DNA of 44,792 bases, from assembly GCA_045657945.1 (NCBI GenBank), contig JAZOUB010000004.1:1-44792 (forward strand), written 5' to 3'. The notes beneath the pieces are model-generated. The model worked only from the letters and a program-made list of their open reading frames with translations. It searched no databases and had not been told where the DNA came from. Origin of the DNA: HGM04593 sp045657945 (lineage in GTDB: Bacteria > Bacteroidota > Bacteroidia > Bacteroidales > Bacteroidaceae). Of the stretch, positions 34,927 through 42,181 are shown piece by piece (position 1 is the first letter of the stretch; every line of letters begins with the position of its first letter). Made by a program: the position numbers and the translations under genes.

Positions 34927-37244
34927 TGAAAAGAAAAATATTATACATATTGTTTATTCTGCTGGCAGTCTCTTGCTCTACGACACGTTATGTCCCTGAG
35001 GGTGACAAACTATACACCGGCATTAAAAAAGTCGAATTCATAGACACTGAAGCAAACGCAACAAGCACAGTAGGAGAAACAGCAATAGAAGAGGTACGCT
35101 ATGCACTCGACTACGCCCCCAACGGCTCAATCGCAGGCAGTTCAAGCCTGCGCGCCCTACCCCTGGGACTATGGTGGTACAACAGCCTGCATAGCTCCAA
35201 GAGTAAATTAGGCAAATGGCTGTTCAAGACATTTGCAACAGAGCCCGTACTTATATCGAAAGTCAATCCCGACCTGCTTGCCGATGTCGCAACAAACGTA
35301 CTCAAATACTACGGATACTTCAATGGCAAAGTAGAGGCAACAATAATTCCATCCAAGAGAAATGAGAAAAAAGCAAAGGTAAGCTATACAGTGGAACTTG
35401 GCAGACCTTTCCACTATGACAGCATCTCATACCGTAACTTTACAACAAATGCCAACAGTCTTATACAAAGCACATGGGACGAACGCCTGATTCGTCCAGG
35501 CAACCAGTTCAACGCAGCAGCCATGGAGAGCGAACGCACAAGACTGAGCAACCTGCTGCGCAACAACGGCTACTACTATTTCAAGCCCGAATATATCACC
35601 TTCCTTGCAGACACCATAAACAGACCCGGATATGCCAACATACGTATCCAGCCCATCAGCAACCTGCCATCTCAGGCAAACGAAGTACGCAAGATTGGAA
35701 AAATTACAATCAATGTCCTCAACAACGAAAGCAGCACCGGACGTGGAGCGAGAATTGAAAAAGACACCGTTACAAGAGGTAATATAACATATATATATAG
35801 CGGCAAGAAGATGCCGGTGCGCGTCGGTGCACTAATGCGCAACATACAGATAAGAAGCGGAGAACTCTATTCACAGGAAAAACAGCAGAACGCCATGCAG
35901 CGCCTGAGCCAGATGAACATCTTCAACAACTTCAGGCTCAACCTAGTGCCACACACTGAGAGCGACCTGCTCGACCTTAATATTACAACACAACTTGACA
36001 AGCCATACGACTTCACATTTGAGCTGAATGCCACATCAAAGAGCAACAACCAGATTGGCCCGGGAAGCAAGGTAACCCTTGCCAAAAGGAATGTGTTCCG
36101 TGGTGGAGAGACACTGAAGCTCACACTCTCGGGCTCATACGAATGGCAGACCGATGACAAGATTGAGGGCAAGGCTGCCGTTGTGAACTCATGGGAGATA
36201 GGTGCCGATGTATCGCTGAACTTTCCACGCCTCTACTTCCCGTTGCTACACAGAAAATACCTGCGAGTGCCTGCAACAACATCGTTCCGTCTGTTTGCCG
36301 ACGAGATGAACCGTTCGGGATTCTTCAGGATGGTGCAGGCCGGTGGCGACGCCACATACAAGATACAGAGCCACTCCACCACCACGCATACGGTAACCCC
36401 GTTCCGCCTGACATACGACATGTTGCTGAGCACAACCGAGAAATTCGACAACCTCGTGGCAAGTAACAAAGCCATAAGGAACAGTTTCCGCGACCAGTTC
36501 ATACCGGCAATGCAATACACCTACACATACGACAACACCAACACCCATCACCGGAACAAGACAGAAGTGGATGTATCAGTAACATCAGCAGGAAACATAA
36601 CCTCACTGCTTTTTGCAGCATTTGGAAAACCACTCGACCAAAAGAACAAAAGCATATTCGGCAACCCATACGCACAGTTTGTAAAAGGAACAACCGAACT
36701 ACGCCAACTGTGGAAAATAGACCGCAACCAATACATCGCCACACGCCTGATGGCAGGCGCAATACACAGCTACGGCAACTCCGAGTATGCCCCCTACAGC
36801 GAACAATTCTACATAGGCGGCTCCAACAGCCTGCGCGCCTTTACAGTGCGCTCAGTAGGCCCCGGCAGCTACCGCCCCGACAATACAAACAGCTACACCT
36901 ACCTCGACGAGACAGGTACGCTCAAGCTTGAGGCAAACATTGAATACAGATTCAGGATAATATCGGACCTTCACGGAGCACTCTTTGTCGATGCCGGCAA
37001 TATATGGTTACTGAAAGAAGACAAGGAGCGTCCCGGTGGAGAGTTCACGTTCAATACATTTGCCGAGCAGATAGCACTGAACACAGGCTTCGGAGTGCGT
37101 TACGACCTTGGAGTACTTGTCCTGCGCGTTGACTTTGGTCTTGGACTGCACGCCCCATACGACACAGGCCGCAGCGGCTACTTCAACCTCAACCCACTGA
37201 AAGACGGCTTCGCATGGCATTTTGCCATTGGATACCCGTTCTAA
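34923..37244 (+). CDS. TamA-like Omp85 outer-membrane lipoprotein (TamL type, 773 aa)
   Basis: Omp85-superfamily barrel paired with TamB. Lipobox LAVSC (C18) marks it as a lipoprotein, the arrangement described as TamL in Bacteroidetes. POTRA-like domains occupy about 25-400 (for example VKVSYTVELGRPFHYDSI). The 16-stranded barrel follows, with the family segment YIGGSNSLRAFTVRSVGPGSY near 640-660. The chain ends WHFAIGYPF with a C-terminal aromatic residue suited to Bam-mediated insertion. It starts inside the tamB stop (ATGA). Confidence 0.92.
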   Translation: MMKRKILYILFILLAVSCSTTRYVPEGDKLYTGIKKVEFIDTEANATSTVGETAIEEVRYALDYAPNGSIAGSSSLRALPLGLWWYNSLHSSKSKLGKWLFKTFATEPVLISKVNPDLLADVATNVLKYYGYFNGKVEATIIPSKRNEKKAKVSYTVELGRPFHYDSISYRNFTTNANSLIQSTWDERLIRPGNQFNAAAMESERTRLSNLLRNNGYYYFKPEYITFLADTINRPGYANIRIQPISNLPSQANEVRKIGKITINVLNNESSTGRGARIEKDTVTRGNITYIYSGKKMPVRVGALMRNIQIRSGELYSQEKQQNAMQRLSQMNIFNNFRLNLVPHTESDLLDLNITTQLDKPYDFTFELNATSKSNNQIGPGSKVTLAKRNVFRGGETLKLTLSGSYEWQTDDKIEGKAAVVNSWEIGADVSLNFPRLYFPLLHRKYLRVPATTSFRLFADEMNRSGFFRMVQAGGDATYKIQSHSTTTHTVTPFRLTYDMLLSTTEKFDNLVASNKAIRNSFRDQFIPAMQYTYTYDNTNTHHRNKTEVDVSVTSAGNITSLLFAAFGKPLDQKNKSIFGNPYAQFVKGTTELRQLWKIDRNQYIATRLMAGAIHSYGNSEYAPYSEQFYIGGSNSLRAFTVRSVGPGSYRPDNTNSYTYLDETGTLKLEANIEYRFRIISDLHGALFVDAGNIWLLKEDKERPGGEFTFNTFAEQIALNTGFGVRYDLGVLVLRVDFGLGLHAPYDTGRSGYFNLNPLKDGFAWHFAIGYPF

Positions 37245-37266
37245 AGGGATACCCAATGGCTTTTAG
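37224..37266 (+). terminator. Terminator spanning the tamL stop codon
   Basis: GCCATTGG (37224-37231) pairs with CCAATGGC (37253-37260), followed by TTTTAGAATTTT. The stop codon (37242-37244) lies in the loop and the last codons are in the left arm. Confidence 0.55.
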
Positions 37267-37309
37267 AATTTTGGATTATAATTAGAACTATTATCGCAGA
37301 ACTGTCTTT

Positions 37310-40300
37310 TTAATTGATAAAAACCTTTCGTCCATTGATAATATAAATACCCTTTGTAGGATTCTCTACCTTGCGACCCTGCAAATCGTAGATGACAGTC
37401 TCTGTTTCCTCACACTCAACATCCTCTATCGCTGTTTCAAACTTGTTGATAGCCGCAAGCGCAGTTTTTGCATCGAATGTTCCTACAGGAACAAAAGTAC
37501 AAGAGTTACCCTCATCCGGAGTGTTCCAACCATTAACCAGCATTTGATGTGAGCCACCAAGGTTTATGTAGTGCGCATTATCGAAATATACAACATAAGT
37601 ATCCTCGAATGCACCGTCTTTGAAATAGATGGCATCTGCAGGTGTTGCACTCAAAGAACCGTCTTTATTAACGAACTTCTTTTCAGCCGGATGATATAGA
37701 TAATGTGTTACATCATTTATGCTGAGTACTGCAAACTGCTGACGTACATCGTTTTGTTCGGCAACGATACCCAAGTCGGAGTTCGATTTAAGGACATTGC
37801 CACCGGTTTCAACAACCCACGATCCTCTTTGTGTACTAATGTAATAGATTGTTCTGATACCTGTATCTTCTGGTATATCAAACTTTTCAAGAGCCTCGGC
37901 AGGGTCAAAGGTGTCGGTAACGGCAACAATAGAACAAGAGTTTCCGCCATTGGCTGTACCGTTGGAATTAATTACCAACTGCTTATTCTCATTGATGTTT
38001 ATATAATGTGTATTATCAAAGTACATGACAAAAGTTCTTGTATATGCACCACTCTTGAACAGCAGAACATCTTTTGGTGTTGCACTCAGCTTGCCATCCT
38101 TGTTTACAAACATACCCTTTGCAACATGGTAAAGATAATGAGTTCTACCGTCCTTGCTTATGATAGCAAACTGCTGACGTTCATCGTATGGGTCAACCTC
38201 TGCACTCAACTCGCCATTCGTTTTCAATGCATTGCTACCGGCAGCAACAATCCATGCAGTTCTACCCAGTGAGTAATGTGGCTGTGATATATGATACAAG
38301 CAATTGTTGCTTATTTCAGAAACATCTGTAATACCGGTCTTTTCCAAATCGAAAGAACCTGTGATTGTAACATCCTGTGCAGGCATTGTTGCAGGAATCT
38401 CGCTCCATCCGCTGAATACAAAGCCTTTCTTTTGAGGAGTATCGACAACAGGAATCATATCGCCCTGTTTAAGAGTAAATCTCTTATAGACATCGCCATC
38501 AACCATATAAGTCAATGTATATATACTCTTTGTGTAATAGCCATAGATTGTAATATCTGCATCAGGCATAACAGGATAGTCTATCGTTGACGCAGTTCCT
38601 TCATTCTTCAACATTCCCTGCATATCGAATTCACTCATAGCAAAGAACGGATGTCCGTTATCTGTGCCACCACCGGAGTTCTCTGTTACTCTGTAGCGTA
38701 TATAACGGTATCCAATGTCATCGCTACCCAACTCCTGCGATGTATATACAGTATTTGCAGCAGCCGGCAAATTGGTAAGTATTGCAATTTCGGTATATTC
38801 TCCGTCAGCACTGTTTGAGCCTTCAACAACCATGGTCTTTGGCGACACGCTGTTGTTATTGTAGCGAGTTGTATAAGTGAATGTAAATTTACCAATACTC
38901 ATGTTTTCACCCACATCCACACGTATATAGTGGTCAAGGCCGTCGGGTGTCTGATTTCCACCATATTCAGAGTGGAAATGCGTTTCCACATTATCATCCA
39001 ACAGCACTGTCCAGCCCTTGAATTCTTCGCCCCAAGCAGTTGTAGTACAAGGAGCATTTGTATAAAGCATCGACTCATTGAGTTTAAGTTCTATTCCGTT
39101 TGCACCTGCTTTGCTTGGTATATATTCATCCATCTCCCAACCGATGAATGGTGTACCATCCGCCCTGTTGGCAACATACGGAGCTATGATTCTGTTACCC
39201 GGTGTAAGAAGCAAAGTCTTATACACCTCATCTTCGAGCATATATGTTACATAGTTATCAGTAGTTTCCAAATTCTCTATAAACAAGAACTGATTCCATT
39301 GCTCAGCATTCTGATATTGGCTGAGGTTGCGCGATGGGACATAAAGCGTACACTCCCACTTGTTGATATCGTCAAGAGCCTGCGAGCCACACACAGGAGG
39401 CAACACCGCACGGCCGGTAATTTTGGTCATACCGGTACAGTCACTGAACGCCTCTTCACCAATTGATGACACATTGCTGCCGAATACGAATTCAGACAGG
39501 CTGTAGCAACCGCTGAACGCCCATTTACCGATGCTTTCAACACCGTCGCCAACTGTCACTGTTTCCAAAGCACTACAGTTGTAGAACTCATAATCGTAGA
39601 TATAGTCCTCGATATCGGTGATTACCACATTCTTCAAGGTCTTGTTTTCACAGAAAGGAGATGCCTCATGGCTAACCTCATTGATGTAATTGATTTTTGC
39701 GCCTATATACAAATCCTGCAATGCAGTGTCGTCGAACAACCTTTTACCCAAAGGCAACACAGTTGTTCTATCCTCTATTCTTGCAGTTGTCAGTTTTTCA
39801 CAACCCTTGAAAGCATGGTCACCTATCGATGTTATCTCTTGCGGAATATTTACACCACTCAACGAGACACACCCCTCAAAAGCCGAAGCACCGATAGAAC
39901 CCTTATTATTGAATGTCAAAGTTTTTACCACATCATTATTATAGAACGAATATGGCATGATTTCGGTAACCGTTAATGCCACATTTCTATAAAGAACAGC
40001 GTCCTTGACAACTATATTTTCAAGATTATCATTCACATCGTCAACAACGCAACATTGACGGGTTGCAAGATTTGTTGGAATAAACACCATGCCGTCAACC
40101 TCAAATTTTGAACTAAGATTTGAGGTCACCACAATATTTCTCAAATTCGTATATTTGTTGTTTGCAACATAGTTTATTTTACCGTTCAAGGTTGTATATC
40201 CGGCAGGAGGAGTATTGGGGAGCCAAAACACCTTGGCTATATTATCACAGCCGTAGAAAGCGTAGGTATCAATATCATCAACGTTTGTACCTATGGTGAC

Positions 40301-41431
40301 AGACAGAATGTTATTGCAATTTTTAAAAGCATTTTCACCAATGCTGTAACTTGCACCATTGTATTTGTCAGGAAGAACAACATGGGTTGCGTTACCTAAA
40401 TATTTTATCAAATAAGGTTTTCCATCAATAGCTGAAAACAAAAATTCACCCTCAACAGAAGCACCAGGTAAATTTGTTATCTCTTTGGCATAATATGCCA
40501 CATAGCCATAACCCGTTGAATGCTTGGAAAGCTTTAAACTTGAACAATTTATTACAGTTTTAAGCCCGGAGCAATTGTAGAATGCATAGTAACCAATGTC
40601 TGTAACACCGTTGCCTATTACAATGCTTGTAAGCCCGGAGCAACCATTGAACGCACCCTCTCCAATGCTTGTAACGCTGTTGGGGATTACAACGCTTGTA
40701 AGGCCGGAGCAATTGTAGAATGCATAGTAACCAATGTCTGTAACACCGTTGCCTATTTCAATGCTTGTAAGCCCGGAACAATAAGAGAACGCATAATTTT
40801 CAATGCTTGTAACGCTGTTAGGGATTACAATGCTTGTAAGTCCGGAGCAATTATAGAACGCATAATCGTCAATGCTTGTAACGCTGTTGGGGATTACAAC
40901 GCTTGTAAGGCCGGTGCAATAATAGAACGCCTTAAATCCAATACTTGTAACGCTGTTAGGGATTTCAATGCTTGTAAGCCCGGAACAATAAGAGAACGCA
41001 TAATCGTCAATGCTTGTAACGCTGTTAGGGATTTCAATGCCTGTAAGGCCGGAGCAATCATAGAACGCATAATCGTCAATGCTTGTAACGCTGTTAGGAA
41101 TTTCAATGCCTGTAAGGCCGGAGCAGTATTGGAACGCACCCTCTCCAATGCTTGTAACACTGTTAGGGATTGTAATGCCTGTAATGCCGGAGCAATTATA
41201 GAACGCAAAAGAGCCAATACTTGTAACGCTGTAGCTTGTTCCGTTGTAAGTTACACTCTCTGGAATATTCACATAGGCAGTGTATTCTTCACTGCAGTCA
41301 GCTACTTCTACGGTTTTGGTTGTGGCATTTGTGATGTCGTAATAAATACCATTTACTTCAAAATCGTAAGCATTTGCAACCACACAACACAGCAACATAA
41401 GTGCTGTTAATAAATGTCTAAGTTTTTTCAT
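37310..41431 (-). CDS. Secreted BspA-like leucine-rich-repeat protein (1373 aa)
   Basis: Signal peptide MKKLRHLLTALMLLCCVVANA. The mature protein opens FEVNGIYYDITNATTKTVEV, then about ten near-identical 23-aa LRR_5 units (SIG-YAFYNCSGLTSIEIPNSVT). More divergent LRRs follow to about 720, then an F5/8C-like domain (about 810-970), a Listeria-Bacteroides type repeat (YTLTYMVDGDVYKRF... GFVFSGW), and two copies of a roughly 145-aa module (about 1045-1190 and 1195-1335). The tail is YDLQGRKVENPTKGIYIINGRKVFIN. BspA relatives bind host matrix or other cells; adhesion is inferred. I use the ATG giving MKK; an ATG two codons upstream (41435-41437) is possible. Divergent from the HTH/receptor-kinase operon, whose kinase carries a related external domain. 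Confidence 0.88.
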   Translation of the reverse strand: MKKLRHLLTALMLLCCVVANAYDFEVNGIYYDITNATTKTVEVADCSEEYTAYVNIPESVTYNGTSYSVTSIGSFAFYNCSGITGITIPNSVTSIGEGAFQYCSGLTGIEIPNSVTSIDDYAFYDCSGLTGIEIPNSVTSIDDYAFSYCSGLTSIEIPNSVTSIGFKAFYYCTGLTSVVIPNSVTSIDDYAFYNCSGLTSIVIPNSVTSIENYAFSYCSGLTSIEIGNGVTDIGYYAFYNCSGLTSVVIPNSVTSIGEGAFNGCSGLTSIVIGNGVTDIGYYAFYNCSGLKTVINCSSLKLSKHSTGYGYVAYYAKEITNLPGASVEGEFLFSAIDGKPYLIKYLGNATHVVLPDKYNGASYSIGENAFKNCNNILSVTIGTNVDDIDTYAFYGCDNIAKVFWLPNTPPAGYTTLNGKINYVANNKYTNLRNIVVTSNLSSKFEVDGMVFIPTNLATRQCCVVDDVNDNLENIVVKDAVLYRNVALTVTEIMPYSFYNNDVVKTLTFNNKGSIGASAFEGCVSLSGVNIPQEITSIGDHAFKGCEKLTTARIEDRTTVLPLGKRLFDDTALQDLYIGAKINYINEVSHEASPFCENKTLKNVVITDIEDYIYDYEFYNCSALETVTVGDGVESIGKWAFSGCYSLSEFVFGSNVSSIGEEAFSDCTGMTKITGRAVLPPVCGSQALDDINKWECTLYVPSRNLSQYQNAEQWNQFLFIENLETTDNYVTYMLEDEVYKTLLLTPGNRIIAPYVANRADGTPFIGWEMDEYIPSKAGANGIELKLNESMLYTNAPCTTTAWGEEFKGWTVLLDDNVETHFHSEYGGNQTPDGLDHYIRVDVGENMSIGKFTFTYTTRYNNNSVSPKTMVVEGSNSADGEYTEIAILTNLPAAANTVYTSQELGSDDIGYRYIRYRVTENSGGGTDNGHPFFAMSEFDMQGMLKNEGTASTIDYPVMPDADITIYGYYTKSIYTLTYMVDGDVYKRFTLKQGDMIPVVDTPQKKGFVFSGWSEIPATMPAQDVTITGSFDLEKTGITDVSEISNNCLYHISQPHYSLGRTAWIVAAGSNALKTNGELSAEVDPYDERQQFAIISKDGRTHYLYHVAKGMFVNKDGKLSATPKDVLLFKSGAYTRTFVMYFDNTHYININENKQLVINSNGTANGGNSCSIVAVTDTFDPAEALEKFDIPEDTGIRTIYYISTQRGSWVVETGGNVLKSNSDLGIVAEQNDVRQQFAVLSINDVTHYLYHPAEKKFVNKDGSLSATPADAIYFKDGAFEDTYVVYFDNAHYINLGGSHQMLVNGWNTPDEGNSCTFVPVGTFDAKTALAAINKFETAIEDVECEETETVIYDLQGRKVENPTKGIYIINGRKVFIN
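40547..41221 (-). repeat. Tandem 69-bp repeats encoding the LRR units
   Basis: About ten head-to-tail copies of a 69-bp unit (23 codons), with recurring core strings such as AATGCTTGTAACGCTGTTAG and GGAGCAAT-ATAGAACGC. Several neighbouring units are almost identical in DNA, so copy number is likely to vary by recombination. Confidence 0.9.
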
Positions 41432-41480
41432 AATCATATTATTTATTGTTTTAATTTCGGCAACATATAAATTGGAATGC

Positions 41481-41488
41481 CAAAATTA
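41481..41488 (-). promoter_or_regulatory. -7 box of the BspA-like gene
   Basis: Minus-strand TAATTTTG, an exact TAnnTTTG match, about 50 nt before the start. No TTG at -33; the tandem GTATCATT repeats lie there instead, which would fit an activator-dependent or repressed promoter. Confidence 0.5.
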
Positions 41489-41510
41489 AGTCATAAAAAA
41501 TGTAAAAAAC

Positions 41511-41575
41511 GTATCATTCCGTATCATTGCAAAAGAGGCACGCTTTTTTCAAATGCTTATCCTATGGAGTGATAC
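41511..41575. promoter_or_regulatory. Candidate operator between the BspA-like gene and the HTH/kinase operon
   Basis: Two adjacent 10-nt copies, GTATCATTCC (41511-41520) and GTATCATTGC (41521-41530), lie upstream of the leftward -7 box. An inverted half-site TGATAC (41570-41575) lies in the spacer of the rightward promoter. The placement suits one regulator acting on both divergent promoters; the HTH-like protein encoded next door is the obvious candidate (inference). Confidence 0.45.
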
Positions 41576-41584
41576 ATTATTTTA

Positions 41585-41592
41585 TAACTTTG
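41585..41592 (+). promoter_or_regulatory. -7 box of the HTH/receptor-kinase operon
   Basis: TAACTTTG, an exact TAnnTTTG match, only 4 nt before the first ATG (41597). Transcription would begin at or inside that codon, so the message is either leaderless or uses the ATG at 41606. Confidence 0.6.
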
Positions 41593-41596
41593 CACT

Positions 41597-42181
41597 ATGA
41601 CAGATATGAAAAACATAACAATGCACCACTATTTAAAAGAAGCTGTAGAAAAGGTTGCAATGCGCAAGATTGTTATCAAGCGCGACTTTGAATACCTATC
41701 GATGCACATTCAAAGCAGAACAGGCGCATACATAAGCCCCATCACCTTGCGACGTATATGGGAAGACGAGAAGTACAACATCACCCCACGCCAATACACC
41801 CTCGACACCCTGGCACACTATGTCGGTTTCAACAACTACGAGTCATTTACAAAATGTAACAACGGAGAAGAGAAAACATACAGTGGCTTCCTTGTCAACG
41901 ACTATCTGCCCACCAACACTCTACAAAAGGGAATGCATATTCAAATCACATGGGAGCCGGGACGAGTGATAATAGCCGAATACATAGGGTGCGAGATGTT
42001 CAAGATAACCGATAGCATAAACAGCAAGCTGAGCAAGGGCGATACATTCCAATGCGATATCATAACACAAGGCGAGCCATTATATCTTAACCGCCTGATA
42101 CACGAAGACGGTGAGCCAACACGATATATCTGCGGAAAGAAAAACGGAGTAAGATACAGAATAATAACAAACAATGAATAA
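41597..42181 (+). CDS. Small putative DNA-binding (HTH-like) protein upstream of the receptor kinase (194 aa)
   Basis: Residues about 10-85 read as a helical DNA-binding-like domain: IVIKRDFEYLSMHIQSRTG, YISPITLRRIWEDEKY, then TPRQYTLDTLAHYVGFNNYESF. This pattern ("S-TTLRR-W...R-TLD-LA-Y-GF") recurs in Bacteroidales regulators. Residues about 100-194 form a beta-rich domain (IQITWEPGRVIIAEYIGCEMFKI... GDTFQCDIITQGEPLYLN) without a recognised family. The last 8 nt overlap the kinase start, so the pair is translationally coupled. A start at 41606 (MKNITMHHY) may be the real one given the promoter position. It could be the kinase's output or a regulator of the locus; no evidence separates these. 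Confidence 0.7.
   Translation: MTDMKNITMHHYLKEAVEKVAMRKIVIKRDFEYLSMHIQSRTGAYISPITLRRIWEDEKYNITPRQYTLDTLAHYVGFNNYESFTKCNNGEEKTYSGFLVNDYLPTNTLQKGMHIQITWEPGRVIIAEYIGCEMFKITDSINSKLSKGDTFQCDIITQGEPLYLNRLIHEDGEPTRYICGKKNGVRYRIITNNE

Noticed and set aside
30319..37244. tamB-tamL pair as a novel system
   Set aside because: TamB with an Omp85 lipoprotein partner is an established Bacteroidetes arrangement; nothing in the sequence is out of the ordinary.
40547..41221. Repeat array resembling a CRISPR
   Set aside because: The 69-bp units are contiguous with no spacers and encode 23-aa LRR units in frame.
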